64,000 bases of DNA from Brevibacterium sediminis (GCF_013623905.1 NZ_JABKDD010000001.1:1-64000); one strand, 5' to 3'. Positions 27,314 to 37,900 are shown, numbered from the stretch's first letter. Numbers and translations: made by a program. Notes: a model not told the origin generated them from the letters alone.

Positions 27314-28771
27314 ATGTCGCAGACTCATCCGACCGCCGTCATCGTTCTGGCAGCGGGCCAAGGCACTCGAATGAAGTCGGCTCTTCCCAAGGTGATGCAT
27401 CCCATCGGCGGACGCTCCCTGCTCCATCACTCCGTCGCCGCAGCGGCCGGAACCTCTCCCGAGCACCTCATCGTCGTCGTCCGCCATGAGCGCGATCAGC
27501 TCGTCGCCCACCTCGACTCCCTTCCCGTGTCCTCCCAGCGAACCCTGCTCATCGCCGATCAGGATGAGGTTCCGGGCACCGGCCGCGCCACCGAATGTGC
27601 GCTCACCCAGCTGCCCGAGGACCTCAGCGGAACCGTCGTCGTCACCTACGGCGATGTGCCGCTGCTGACGACGGAGACCATCAACGGCCTCGTCGAGATC
27701 CACGAATCCAACGCCAACGCCGTGACCGTCCTGTCCGCCGAGGTGGACGACCCGACCGGGTACGGCCGCATCGTCCGCGACGCGAACGGATCCCTGCTGC
27801 GCATCGTCGAGCAGAAGGACGCCGGCGAGACCGAACGGGCCATCCGTGAGATCAACTCCGGTATCTACGCCTTCGACGCCGCGGCGCTCAAGGAGGGCCT
27901 GGCCGCGCTGACGACCGACAACGCGCAGGGTGAGAAGTACCTCACCGACGTCATCGGACATTCCCGTGAGGCGGGCCGCCCCGTCGCCGCCACGGCCACC
28001 GACGACCTGTGGCAGGTCGAGGGAGCCAATGATCGCGTGCAGCTGGCGAACCTCGGCAAGGAGCTCAACCGCCGGCAGTGCGAGAAGTTCATGCGTGCCG
28101 GTGTCTCCATCATCGACCCCGACACCACGTGGATCGACGTCGACGTGTCCATCGCCGCCGATGCGACGATCCTGCCCGGCACCCAGCTGTTGGGCGCCAC
28201 CGACATCGGCGCCGGAGCCGTCGTCGGCCCCGACACCACGCTGAAGGACACCGAGGTGGGGGAGAACGCCAAGGTCGTGCGCACCCACGGTGAACTCGCC
28301 GTCGTCGGTCCGGAAGCCAACGTCGGACCGTTCGCCTACCTGCGTCCGGGCACCAAGCTCGGCGAGTCCGGAAAGATCGGCACCTTCGTGGAGACGAAGA
28401 ACGCCGATATCGGCAAGGGTGCGAAGGTGCCCCACCTCTCCTACGTCGGCGATGCGGAGATCGGGGAGGGCTCGAACATCGGAGCCGCCTCGGTGTTCGT
28501 CAACTACGACGGCGTCAACAAGCACCGCACCGTCATCGGCAAGCATGCACGCATGGGCTCGGACAATATGTATGTCGCCCCTGTCACCGTGGGCGACGGC
28601 GCCTATTCGGGTGCGAGCACGACGGTGCGCAAGGATGTCCCTGCAGGAGCGCTGGCCATCTCGGTGGCCCCACAGCGCAACCTGGAGGGCTGGGTTCAGA
28701 CAAACCGTCCGGGCACGCCTGCAGCGCAGGCGGCCGAAAACGCATCCGAAGGGGAACGGATCAGTGAATGA
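27314..28771 (+). CDS. glmU: bifunctional GlmU, UDP-GlcNAc synthesis
   Basis: Acetylates glucosamine-1-phosphate and then uridylylates it to UDP-GlcNAc for peptidoglycan. The protein has 485 residues. The N-terminal uridyltransferase domain has VLAAGQGTRMKSALPKVMHP and VVVTYGDVPLL. The C-terminal left-handed beta-helix is the acetyltransferase, with FAYLRPGTKLGESGKIGTFV, VPHLSYVGDAEIG and SVFVNYDGVNKHRTVIGKHA. GAAGGA lies 8 bases before ATG 27314; the open frame further upstream overlaps tRNA-Gln. The stop overlaps prs by 8 bases, the usual glmU-prs operon. Confidence 0.96.
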   Translation: MSQTHPTAVIVLAAGQGTRMKSALPKVMHPIGGRSLLHHSVAAAAGTSPEHLIVVVRHERDQLVAHLDSLPVSSQRTLLIADQDEVPGTGRATECALTQLPEDLSGTVVVTYGDVPLLTTETINGLVEIHESNANAVTVLSAEVDDPTGYGRIVRDANGSLLRIVEQKDAGETERAIREINSGIYAFDAAALKEGLAALTTDNAQGEKYLTDVIGHSREAGRPVAATATDDLWQVEGANDRVQLANLGKELNRRQCEKFMRAGVSIIDPDTTWIDVDVSIAADATILPGTQLLGATDIGAGAVVGPDTTLKDTEVGENAKVVRTHGELAVVGPEANVGPFAYLRPGTKLGESGKIGTFVETKNADIGKGAKVPHLSYVGDAEIGEGSNIGAASVFVNYDGVNKHRTVIGKHARMGSDNMYVAPVTVGDGAYSGASTTVRKDVPAGALAISVAPQRNLEGWVQTNRPGTPAAQAAENASEGERISE

Positions 28772-29735
28772 GATAACGACGGCGGGCGATAAGAAGCTCG
28801 TCCTGGTGAGCGGTCGGGCAAATCCCGAACTCGCCGAGCAAGTCGCGGAGAATCTGGGGACCGAACTCCTCCCCACCGACATCTACAACTTCGCGAACGG
28901 CGAGATCTACGTCCGCTACTCCGAGTCTGTGCGCGGCAGCGACGTCTTCGTCCTCCAGTCCCACTGCGCTCCCATCAACGAATGGCTGATGGAGCAGCTG
29001 ATCATGGTCGACGCCCTCAAGCGTGCATCGGCCAAGCGCATCACCGTCATCGCACCGTTCTTCCCGTACGCCAGGCAGGACAAGAAACACCGCGGACGCG
29101 AGCCCATCTCCGCTCGGCTCGTCGCCGATCTGTACAAGACGGCCGGTGCCGACCGCATCATCACCGTGGACCTGCACACCGCGCAGATCCAGGGCTACTT
29201 CGACGGTCCCGTCGACCACCTGATCGCGATGCCGATCCTCGCCGGCTACGTCAAGGACAAGTACCCCGGCGACCTCGCCGTGGTTTCGCCCGACGCCGGC
29301 CGCATCAAGGTCGCGGAGAACTGGTCGAACTCGCTGGGCGGAGTGCCGCTGGCCTTCATCCACAAGACCCGCGACATCACCCGACCGAACGAGACCAAGG
29401 CCAACCGCGTCGTCGGTGAGGTCGAGGGCCGCACCTGCGTGCTCGTCGACGACATGATCGACACCGGCGGCACCATCGTCCAGGCCGCCGATGCCTGCAT
29501 GGCCGCCGGCGCGAAGGGCGTCATCGTCGTGTCCACCCACGCCGTGTTCTCCGGCCCGGCCGTCGAACGCCTGTCGAACTCCGTGGCCGAAGAGGTCATC
29601 GTCACGAACACTCTGCCGCTGAGCGAAGACAAGATCTTCGACAAGCTCACCGTGCTCTCGATCGCCCCGCTCATCGCTCGTGCCGTGCACGAGGTCTTCG
29701 AAGACGGATCGGTCACGAGTCTCTTCGAGGTCTGA
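28764..29735 (+). CDS. prs: ribose-phosphate pyrophosphokinase
   Basis: Makes PRPP from ribose-5-phosphate and ATP for purine, pyrimidine, His, Trp and NAD synthesis (also used by PncB here). The 323-residue protein has FANGEIYVRYSESVRGSDVF, the catalytic flexible-loop YARQDKKHRGREPISARLVA, the metal-binding DLHTAQIQGYFD and the PRPP-binding loop CVLVDDMIDTGGTI. I choose GTG 28764, within the end of glmU and preceded by GGGGAACGG; no other start gives the full N-terminus. A hairpin terminator follows. Confidence 0.96.
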   Translation: MNEITTAGDKKLVLVSGRANPELAEQVAENLGTELLPTDIYNFANGEIYVRYSESVRGSDVFVLQSHCAPINEWLMEQLIMVDALKRASAKRITVIAPFFPYARQDKKHRGREPISARLVADLYKTAGADRIITVDLHTAQIQGYFDGPVDHLIAMPILAGYVKDKYPGDLAVVSPDAGRIKVAENWSNSLGGVPLAFIHKTRDITRPNETKANRVVGEVEGRTCVLVDDMIDTGGTIVQAADACMAAGAKGVIVVSTHAVFSGPAVERLSNSVAEEVIVTNTLPLSEDKIFDKLTVLSIAPLIARAVHEVFEDGSVTSLFEV

Positions 29736-29780
29736 TCCCGAAGGCTGAGGCCCCGTGATCCGCGCAATTGCGCCGGATCT

Positions 29781-29819
29781 GATGCGAACCCCGAGTCGAT
29801 GCGGCTCGGGGTTCGCATC
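29781..29819 (+). terminator. terminator after prs
   Basis: GATGCGAACCCCGAG at 29781-29795 pairs perfectly with 29805-29819 around a 9-base loop. There is no U-run. Confidence 0.75.
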
Positions 29820-29879
29820 GTCTGGACTGCCGTGAGGTCCTACACTGGAGGCAAGACTTCGGCGAAGGGATCAGGGACG

Positions 29880-30896
29880 ATGTCCTCACACGATTACAAC
29901 CGGTACCGCGTGGACGTCCCCGGCGGGCAGCTGTCCGTGGGAGTGTGGGAGCCGGTGGCGAGCGGCCCCGGGCGCGTGCCCACCGTGTGCGTCATCCACG
30001 GCATCACTTCCAACCACCTGTTCTTCGCGGGCCTCGTCTCCGCACTGCCCGGCGTCCGCATCATCGGGCCCGACCTGCGCGGACGAGCCGACTCGCGTAC
30101 CCTGCCCGGCCCGTTCGGGATGGCCGCCCACGCCGAGGATGTCACCGCCGTGCTCGATGCCTTCGCCCCGGAGGGGCCGGTCACCCTGGTCGGTCATTCC
30201 ATGGGCGGTTTCGTCGCCATGACCCTGGCCGGAATGTCGGCTGAGCCGAACGTCGACACCGGCGCCGAGGCGGTTCGCCGTTTCCGCGGCCCCGTCCTCA
30301 TCGACGGGGGACTTCCCCTGCCAGTGGGGCAGCCCCATGGAGACGGCCCCGTCGACGACCTCAACGATGAGGACCTCGACACCGATGATCTCATCGCCGC
30401 CGTCCTCGGCCCGGCCGCCGAGCGGCTGTCGATGACCTTCGGCAGCGTCGAGGAGTACTTGGCGTTCTTCGCCGCTCACCCCGCTTTCGTCGACGGCCTC
30501 GACACCGTGGCGACCGAGAGCTTCGTCTACGATCTGGCGGCCAAGGACGACCATTCGTTCCAACCGTCGACGTCGGTGGAGGCGATGCAGGCCGATTCGG
30601 CCGACATGTACACCGGCTCCGCCTACCGTGATGCCCTGGAGACGATCATGGGCAGTGACGGAACCCAGTCCGAAGTGGTCTTCCTCTTCGCCGAGCGCGA
30701 CCTCGTCGCCGCCGAACCGGGCCTGTACCCGCCGGAGACGACCAACGACTTCGCTCGGCAATGGCCGCAGATGGACATCGTCGATGTGCAGGGGACGAAC
30801 CATTACGACATCCTCCTCACCGAAACCGGAATCGATGCGTGCGCTGCAGCCGTGACCTCTCGGATTGGTGCCGAAACGGACGGTGCCGTAGACTAG
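29880..30896 (+). CDS. alpha/beta hydrolase
   Basis: A 338-residue alpha/beta-hydrolase-fold protein. The nucleophile elbow reads GHSMGGF, the oxyanion region VCVIHGITSN, and DLRGRADS follows the second strand. The general acid is probably Asp in LFAERDLVA and the base His in GTNHYDIL. The cap region is acidic (DDLNDEDLDTDD). The substrate is unknown; no pathway neighbours help. A TACACT -10 box at 29841-29846 and AGGGACG before ATG 29880 support this start rather than upstream in-frame codons. Confidence 0.88.
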   Translation: MSSHDYNRYRVDVPGGQLSVGVWEPVASGPGRVPTVCVIHGITSNHLFFAGLVSALPGVRIIGPDLRGRADSRTLPGPFGMAAHAEDVTAVLDAFAPEGPVTLVGHSMGGFVAMTLAGMSAEPNVDTGAEAVRRFRGPVLIDGGLPLPVGQPHGDGPVDDLNDEDLDTDDLIAAVLGPAAERLSMTFGSVEEYLAFFAAHPAFVDGLDTVATESFVYDLAAKDDHSFQPSTSVEAMQADSADMYTGSAYRDALETIMGSDGTQSEVVFLFAERDLVAAEPGLYPPETTNDFARQWPQMDIVDVQGTNHYDILLTETGIDACAAAVTSRIGAETDGAVD

Positions 30897-30949
30897 TCGG
30901 GTTGCCTCGGCGAGGGAGACTGATGTCTCCGTGATCGACGCGGTCCTGC

Positions 30950-30988
30950 CCCACGAAACGAACCCATCGGGTTCGTGATTCGCGTGGG
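30950..30988 (+). promoter_or_regulatory. two-tier hairpin in rplY leader
   Basis: ACGAACCC (30958-30965) pairs with GGGTTCGT (30969-30976), and CCCACG (30950-30955) pairs outside it with CGTGGG (30983-30988). It lies about 55 bases before the rplY ATG. It could be a terminator of the hydrolase gene or a leader structure. Confidence 0.45.
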
Positions 30989-31044
30989 TGCTCAGGCTGT
31001 TTCGCCGTGGTGCTCGAAGGTAAGTTCACCACGAAGGAGAGAAA

Positions 31045-31689
31045 ATGGCTGACTTCAAACTTCTGGCCGAAGCTCGCAACGAGTTCGGCAAGGGCGCAGC
31101 GCGCCGCATCCGCCGCGCAGGACGCATCCCCGCTGTCATCTACGGCCACGGCGGAGACCCCGTGCACGTGTCCCTCGAGGGCCACGCCACCATGCTGGCT
31201 CTCAAGCACGCCAACGCGCTGCTCGAGATCGAAAGCACCGACGGATCGAAGAACGTCCTCGCCATTGCGCGCGACGTCCAGATCGAGCCCGTCCGTCGTG
31301 ATATCGAGCACCTCGACCTCATCATCGTCAAGCGCGGCGAGAAGATCGAGGTCGACGTGCCCGTCCACGTCATCGGTGAAGCCGCCCCCGGCACCATGGT
31401 CTCGCAGGAAGAGTCGACCATCGCCGTCAAGGCCGATGCGACCAAGCTGCCCGAGCTCATCGAGGTCTCCATCGAAGGCCGTCCCGCCGGCGAGCACGTT
31501 CTGGCCGGTCAGGTCGAACTGCCTGCAGGCGTCGAGCTCATCGCCGACGAAGAGCAGCTCATCGTCAACGTCTCCGAAGAGATCGAGATGGACACCGAGT
31601 CCGACGCCGAGGAAGAGACTGCTGAAGAGTCGACCGAGGAAGAGGCCGCTGAGGAGTCCGGTGAGGAAGAGACCTCCGAAGAGGAGTGA
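31045..31689 (+). CDS. rplY: 50S ribosomal protein L25/Ctc
   Basis: 5S rRNA-binding protein of the large subunit, long Ctc/TL5 form (214 residues). The L25 domain covers the first ~95 residues (LLAEARNEFGKGAARRIRRA, IPAVIYGHGGDPVHVSL). The TL5 beta domain follows (PVHVIGEAAPGTMVSQEEST). The last ~30 residues are almost all Glu, Asp, Ser, Thr and Ala, an acidic tail common in actinobacterial members. AAGGAGAG precedes the ATG. pth lies downstream, as in Mycobacterium, after a hairpin. Confidence 0.95.
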   Translation: MADFKLLAEARNEFGKGAARRIRRAGRIPAVIYGHGGDPVHVSLEGHATMLALKHANALLEIESTDGSKNVLAIARDVQIEPVRRDIEHLDLIIVKRGEKIEVDVPVHVIGEAAPGTMVSQEESTIAVKADATKLPELIEVSIEGRPAGEHVLAGQVELPAGVELIADEEQLIVNVSEEIEMDTESDAEEETAEESTEEEAAEESGEEETSEEE

Positions 31690-31744
31690 TCTTCTCTCCT
31701 CCCGGCACTCAACGTGCCGTGAGGAGCACTGACTGACTACGCTG

Positions 31745-31777
31745 TTCGGTGGGCCGCCTGTTGGGCGGCCCACCGAA
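31745..31777 (+). terminator. terminator between rplY and pth
   Basis: TTCGGTGGGCCGCC pairs perfectly with GGCGGCCCACCGAA around TGTTG (14-bp stem). Confidence 0.78.
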
Positions 31778-31877
31778 TGCGTTTCTCAAGAGCGAACCCG
31801 GCGCACCTCTCGCCCCGCGGCGAGCAGAAGCCCCACCACTCGGTCAGCGGGCGCGGACAGGACGGACAAGGACGGCA

Positions 31878-32477
31878 ATGTCGAACGAAGCATGGTTGGT
31901 CTTCGGACTGGGCAATCCCGGCCCCAAGTACGAAACGACACGGCACAACATCGGACAGATGGTCATCGCCGAACTCGCCTCCCGCATCGGAACCACGCTG
32001 ACGCGGACGAAGCTGCGTGCGAACGTCGGCACCGGGCGGCTGCCCGGCGGCAGCGTCCCGGGACTGCCCGGTCCGCGGGTGGTGTTGGCCACCTCGACGG
32101 GATATATGAACGAATCCGGCGGACCGGTGCGCGCGCTGGCTGACTTCTACGGAATCGCCACTGACCGGATCATCGCCGTCCATGACGATGTGGACATCCC
32201 CTTCGATGCCATCAAAGCCAAGCTCGGCGGGGGAGAGGGCGGGCACAACGGTCTGCGTTCGATGACCTCGGTGCTGGGGACGAAGGACTATCTGCGGGTG
32301 CGAGCGGGAGTCGGACGCCCTCCGGGGCGACAGGACACCGCCGATTATGTGCTGCGCCCGTTCTCGAAGGACGAGCGCACGACCCTGCCGATGTTCGTCT
32401 CCGACCTCGCCGATGCCGTCGAAGAGGTCATCGTCAACGGGCTCACCGACATGCAGCAGAAGTTCCACTCCCGCTGA
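31878..32477 (+). CDS. pth: peptidyl-tRNA hydrolase
   Basis: Cleaves peptidyl-tRNA released from stalled ribosomes. The 199-residue protein has GLGNPGPKYETTRHNIGQMV at the N-terminus (the catalytic His is in RHNIG), PSTYMN-like ATSTGYMNESG, the catalytic Asp in VHDDVDIPF and GGGEGGHNGLRS. I choose ATG 31878; GGACAAGGACGG precedes it, and the open frame upstream crosses the terminator hairpin. Confidence 0.95.
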   Translation: MSNEAWLVFGLGNPGPKYETTRHNIGQMVIAELASRIGTTLTRTKLRANVGTGRLPGGSVPGLPGPRVVLATSTGYMNESGGPVRALADFYGIATDRIIAVHDDVDIPFDAIKAKLGGGEGGHNGLRSMTSVLGTKDYLRVRAGVGRPPGRQDTADYVLRPFSKDERTTLPMFVSDLADAVEEVIVNGLTDMQQKFHSR

Positions 32478-32520
32478 TCGCACCTCGGGTGCTGACCAAG
32501 CAGCGGGCGCTGCCCGGGAC

Positions 32521-33237
32521 TCAGGCCGTCTTCTGCTTCTCCGGGCGACGGTGCAGCCACCATGCGGCGAAGATGCCGCCGGCGAATCCGAACAGGTGGC
32601 CCTGCCAGGAGATGTCGTTCGTCTGCGGCAGCATGCCGAAGATCATCGATGCGCCGTAGGTGACGAAGATGAACAGGCCGATGGTGAAGTAGATGATCTT
32701 GCGCAGCAGGTCATCGGTGAACCAGGTGCGCAACGCGAGGTAGCCGAAGAATCCGAAGACGATGCCGGACGCACCGACGATGTGCTGGCCGGGCAGCGTG
32801 GTCAGCCACGCCCCGAGCCCGGAGCTCAGCGCGGTGATGCCCGTGACCGTCCAGAAACGACGCTTGCCTTCGAAGGCGATGACGATGCCGAGGACGAGGA
32901 ACGGGAAAGTATTGGCCAGCAGATGGCCGAATCCCGAATGCAGCAGCGGCGAGGTGACCAGGCCGTAGAGCGAGAGCGGATTCCATGACTCCAGACTGAA
33001 GACGTCGAGGTCGACGGGGAGGATCGCATCGACGATCTCGATGACCCACATGACGGCCAGGACGATCAGCACCGGAGCGAACCGGGAAAGCAGATGCGGC
33101 CGGTCGACGGTGGTGTTCAGGTGCGCAACCGGGGGATTCGCGGAACGGCCGGAGTGGGGAGATCCGGAGTCGGTGGAGTCAGGGCCGAAGAGGAGTCGGG
33201 ATTCCTCGGCGGAGAAACGGGGGGAGTGGTCGGTCAT
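32521..33237 (-). CDS. rhomboid family intramembrane serine protease
   Basis: A 238-residue membrane protease with a cytosolic N-terminal tail of about 50 residues and six likely transmembrane segments. The catalytic Ser lies in GASGIVFGFFGY and the catalytic His in WQGHLFGFAGG; HSGFGHLLANTFPF carries the conserved oxyanion/structural H-x-x-x-N pattern. The substrate is unknown. ATG 33237 lies 6 bases after a CACAAT box on the minus strand, so it may be leaderless. It is convergent with pth. Confidence 0.92.
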   Translation of the reverse strand: MTDHSPRFSAEESRLLFGPDSTDSGSPHSGRSANPPVAHLNTTVDRPHLLSRFAPVLIVLAVMWVIEIVDAILPVDLDVFSLESWNPLSLYGLVTSPLLHSGFGHLLANTFPFLVLGIVIAFEGKRRFWTVTGITALSSGLGAWLTTLPGQHIVGASGIVFGFFGYLALRTWFTDDLLRKIIYFTIGLFIFVTYGASMIFGMLPQTNDISWQGHLFGFAGGIFAAWWLHRRPEKQKTA

Positions 33238-33359
33238 GTTCCAATTGTGGGTGATGAAGATTGGAGAACCCCGAACATCCGGGCCTTCCGGGCAATCGTG
33301 ATCGTTCCGTTAGGCCCGTTATCGCCTCGAAATATTCACGACCGGTCCAACTCCCGAAA

Positions 33360-34838
33360 CTATCTGTTCTGAGGCTCCGCTCTGGTCGACCCGAGGGACT
33401 TGCCATCCGCGTCGAGAGCTTCGACGATGATCGTCGAACCGTTCGGGGTGATGTCCGCCGCCGTCTCGAAACCGGTGCGCTCGACCTCGGTGTTCTCAAC
33501 GAGGTGCTCCTCGTCGTCACCGCTGAGCACCCTCCACGAAGCCACCTCGGTGGCACCGTTCCAGCTCATGTGCACCCGAGTGATGTCGGACTGCGGCTGT
33601 GACTTCGTGGCCGTCGGGGGAGCAGTCGGCTGGGCATGCCAGTCGAAGCGGTAGGCGCGGTAGTTCGATCCGCCGGTGAAGGTGAGGTCGGCGAGCAGCT
33701 TTCCGTCCTTGGAGAACTCGGAGATGTAGGGCTCCGAACCCCAGCCGAGGACGACGTTGCCGCCCGGCAGCTCCTGGAAGTTGCCCTGACTGCCCGACGA
33801 ACGGTCGTCGGGAGCGGGATACTCCGTGACCACCTCGGCGCGCTTCTTCTTCTCATCGACGTCGAGGCGCAGACCGCGGGTGTCGCCGAGCCGAGGCGCG
33901 GCGTGGTTGTCGAACAGGGTCAGCGTCCCATCGGAGCGGCGCTGGGCATCGTGCTGCCAGGCGAACTGTGCGCTCTCGCCCATCTCGAAGTCCGAGGCCT
34001 TGCCGCCGAGGACCCAGTTGAGATCGGCACTCTTCCGGTCGAGCTGGTAGACAGCGTGGGTATTGCGCGCCGAGACGAGGAGAGCCCTGCCGTCGTCGTC
34101 CTCGGACACGGAGTTGAGGTGGATGTAGTCAAAGGGTTCGTCCTTCGTGCCCTCACCCTCCTTGAGCTCCGTCTCGGTCTCATCGATGGGTACGGCATCG
34201 AGGGAGCGCCATTCGAACAGGGGATCACCGCTTGCGATGTCGACCTCCTGGACGATGCCCTCCCAGGCCCAGCCGTCCTCGGCTCCGCCGACTGAGCTGA
34301 GATCCGTCTGCGTCTTCACATAGGAGATGAGGAACATGGTGTCATCGGCGGTGATCGTCGTCTCGTGCAGGTCGGACGTGTCCTTGGGAAGCTCGCCGCC
34401 CATGCCGACACGGGCGATCTCCTGATACGAGTCGTCGAGGATGACGACCTCGCCGGCGGTGTGCGGGGTCTCGGCCAGTCCCTCCCACCAGGTGAGCACC
34501 GGCTTCCCCTGATATTCCTGGACGCGCAGATCCCACAGCGCTTCGGAGTCGTCTCTGATCCACACCGGGTCACCGGCGGAGTCGAGGATGAGCCCGCCCA
34601 CCCAGGACGTGTCATCGGCCTGCGTCTGTCCCTTCGGGGCGAGGAAGGTCTCCAGGTCTCCGTTGTCGTCGGGGAAGGCCCCGGAGTCGATATCGACCTT
34701 CGGCGGGGCGAGTTCGGGGCGGGAATGGAAGTCCCACCGTTCGGCGACAGCGATGTCGTCATCGGCATCGGCCGTGCACCCTGCGAGCAGGAGCGTCGCC
34801 GCAGCCAAACCTGCAAGGACGGTTCTCTTCATGGCCAT
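33360..34838 (-). CDS. arylsulfotransferase-like (ASST) lipoprotein
   Basis: A 492-residue secreted lipoprotein; the lipobox is LLAGC (Cys21). The body looks like the arylsulfotransferase/ASST beta-propeller family: repeated blades such as DYIHLNSVSEDDDGRALLVS, STHAVYQLD-like NTHAVYQLDRKSADLNWVLG, QFAWQHDAQRRSDGTLTLFD and NVVLGWGSEPYISEF. His in SDLHETTI and QHDA are candidates for the sulfate-carrying residue, but I cannot tell which. The last ~80 residues look like a fibronectin-like beta domain. Start ATG 34838, with a second ATG at 34832 (MKRTVLAG). Confidence 0.82.
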   Translation of the reverse strand: MAMKRTVLAGLAAATLLLAGCTADADDDIAVAERWDFHSRPELAPPKVDIDSGAFPDDNGDLETFLAPKGQTQADDTSWVGGLILDSAGDPVWIRDDSEALWDLRVQEYQGKPVLTWWEGLAETPHTAGEVVILDDSYQEIARVGMGGELPKDTSDLHETTITADDTMFLISYVKTQTDLSSVGGAEDGWAWEGIVQEVDIASGDPLFEWRSLDAVPIDETETELKEGEGTKDEPFDYIHLNSVSEDDDGRALLVSARNTHAVYQLDRKSADLNWVLGGKASDFEMGESAQFAWQHDAQRRSDGTLTLFDNHAAPRLGDTRGLRLDVDEKKKRAEVVTEYPAPDDRSSGSQGNFQELPGGNVVLGWGSEPYISEFSKDGKLLADLTFTGGSNYRAYRFDWHAQPTAPPTATKSQPQSDITRVHMSWNGATEVASWRVLSGDDEEHLVENTEVERTGFETAADITPNGSTIIVEALDADGKSLGSTRAEPQNR

Positions 34839-34935
34839 ATGCTCATCCTCACACGTTTTCGACTCCCGTGGTCCTCGGGCCTTGCCGAGAGGGCGCCGAA
34901 TGGGTCGTGTCAGCCGCGTGGCCTAGACTGTTCGG

Positions 34936-37900
34936 GTGCTCAACGGACTCGATCTCACCCGCCGGAATCCCACCATCACCGAACTCGTCGCGGCCTTCAA
35001 CGACGCGAACACCGACGGTGGCACGATCGATGCGATCAAGGGACTGTGGCCGTCGATCCTGCGCCGCACCGTCACCACCGACGGGGCCGCCTCGGCGCCG
35101 CAGCTCATCGTCACCGCCACGACACGTGAGGCAGAAGACCTCGCCCAGGCGCTGGCCGACTGGGTGCCGTCGGCATCGATCGCGATCTTCCCCAGCTGGG
35201 AGACCCTGCCGCACGAGAAGCTGTCTCCGCGGTCGGACACCGTCGGCCAGCGCCTTGAGGTGCTGCGCCGCCTCGCCCACCCCACTCCCGGCCGGGAACT
35301 GACCTTCATCATCGCGCCCGTGCGCGCCTTCCTCCAGCCCCTGGCCAAGGGACTCGGCGACATCGAGCCGGTCGAGCTCGCCGTCGGCGACGAATACGAG
35401 ATCGATGATCTGGCCGAACGGCTCACCGAACTCGCATACTCCCGAGTCGATATGGTCTCCAGACGCGGCGAATTCGCTGTGCGCGGCGGAATCGTCGATA
35501 TCTTCCCGGCCACCTCGGAGCGAGCGCTGCGTGTGGAGTTCTTCGGAGACGAGGTCGACGAGATCCGCGAATTCTCCGTCAGCGACCAACGCTCGATCCC
35601 CACCGACGACGGTGACGAACCCCTGCGCCTATCGGCACCGCCGTGCCGGGAGCTGCTCCTGACCGATTCGGTGCGGAAGCGGGCCGCGGAACTCGCCGAG
35701 GATGTGCCCAGCGCCGCCGATATGCTCGACAAGATCGCCGGCGGAGTCGCCGTCGAAGGAATGGAATCGCTCTCCGCCGTCCTCGCCGACGGAATGGAGC
35801 CGATCATCGCCCTGCTGCCGGCTGGATCGAAGATCATCATCACCGAACCCGAACGCGTCGACGCCCGCGCCGCAGACCTCGTGGAGACGACAAACGAATT
35901 CCTCGAAGCCGCCTGGACCGGAGCCGCCGGCGGGGGAGAGACCCCGATCGACCTGTCGGCCGCCAGCTTCCGCACCGTGGCCGAGATGGCCGAAGGCGCT
36001 CGCCTCATCGGCCTGGCCTGGTGGGAGATCGGCGGATTCGCCACCGACGAGGAGCTCGCCGGTCCCGAGGAGAACATCTTCTCCGTTCCTGCCCGCATCC
36101 CGAAGGGCTATGCCGGAGACGTCGAAGCGATCCTCGCCGACGTCAAGGGACTCATCCACGACAAGTGGCGCATCCTCGTGCTCACCGAAGGCCAGGGTCC
36201 GGGCCGACGCATGGTCGAGGTGTTCTCCGAAGCCGGAGTGCCCGCCTCGTTCGTCGACGACCCGACCGATCTGCCCGAAGCCCTGGTGACCGTGACGACG
36301 GCCGCGTCCTTCGGCGGCTTCGTCTTCGACGATCTCAAACTCGCCGTGCTCACCGAGGCCGATGTGCTCGGTCGGGCGGCGGCCACCTCGACGCGGGATA
36401 TGCGCAAGCTGCCCACCCGCCGTCGACGCAACCAGGTCGACCCGCTCAATCTGGCCCCCGGCGACTACGTCGTCCACGATCAGCACGGCGTCGGACGTTT
36501 CGTCGAAATGACGCAGCGGACCACGGGCCGAGGTGCGAACAAGCACACTCGCGAATACCTCATCATCGAATACGCGCCTGCCAAGCGCGGACAGCCCGGC
36601 GACCGTCTCTACGTTCCCAGCGATGCTCTCGACCAGGTCACCCGCTATGTCGGCGGGGAGAGCCCGAACCTCAACAAGATGGGCGGCGCCGACTGGCAGA
36701 CGACGAAGGCGAGAGCCCGCAAGGCCGTCAAGGAGATCGCCGGGGAACTCATCCGACTGTACTCGGCCCGCCAGGCCACCGTCGGCCACGCCTACGGGCC
36801 GGACACTCCCTGGCAGCGCGAACTCGAAGACGCCTTCCACTATGTCGAGACCGCCGATCAGCTGACCACCATCGACGAGGTCAAATCGGACATGGAGAAG
36901 ACCGTGCCGATGGACCGTCTGATCTGCGGCGATGTGGGCTATGGGAAGACGGAGATCGCGGTCCGTGCCGCGTTCAAGGCGATCCAGGACGGCAAGCAGG
37001 TCGCCGTGCTCGTGCCGACTACTCTGCTCGTCCAACAGCACTATGAGACCTTCGCCGAACGCTACTCGGGATTCCCCGTCACCATCGGCGCCCTCTCCCG
37101 GTTCCAGACCAAGCAGGAATCGGAGAAGGTCAAGGAGGATCTGGCCGACGGCAAGCTCGACCTCGTCATCGGCACCCACCGACTGCTCAGCGGCGAGGTG
37201 CGGTTCAAAGAACTCGGACTCGTCATCATCGACGAGGAGCAGCGTTTCGGCGTCGAACACAAGGAGACTCTCAAGGCGCTGCGGACGAACGTCGACGTCC
37301 TCGCCATGTCGGCGACCCCGATCCCGCGCACCCTGGAGATGGCGGTGACCGGCATTCGCGAGATGTCGACCCTGGCCACACCTCCGGAAGAGCGGCACCC
37401 GGTGCTGACCTATGTCGGCAAACGCGAAGACAAGCAGATCAAGGCTGCGATCCGACGCGAGCTCATGCGCGAAGGACAGGTCTTCTACATCCACAACAGG
37501 GTCCGCGATATCGAAGCAGTCGCCGGACACATCGCCGAAATGGTGCCAGAGGCGCGAATCGCCATCGCCCACGGCAAAATGAACGAGACCCGACTCGAAC
37601 AGGTCATCGTCGATTTCTGGGAGAAGAAATACGATGTGCTCGTGTGCACGACGATCGTCGAAACAGGAATCGACATCGCGAATGCGAACACGCTGATCAT
37701 CGACAACGCCGACAAGTACGGGCTCTCCCAGCTGCATCAGCTGCGCGGACGCGTGGGACGTGGACGTGAACGCGCCTACGCCTACTTCCTCTACCCGCCG
37801 GACACTCAGCTGACCGAGACCGCACACGATCGTCTGACGACTCTGGCCGCGCATACCGAACTGGGTGCCGGAATGCAGGTGGCGATGAAAGACCTCGAGA

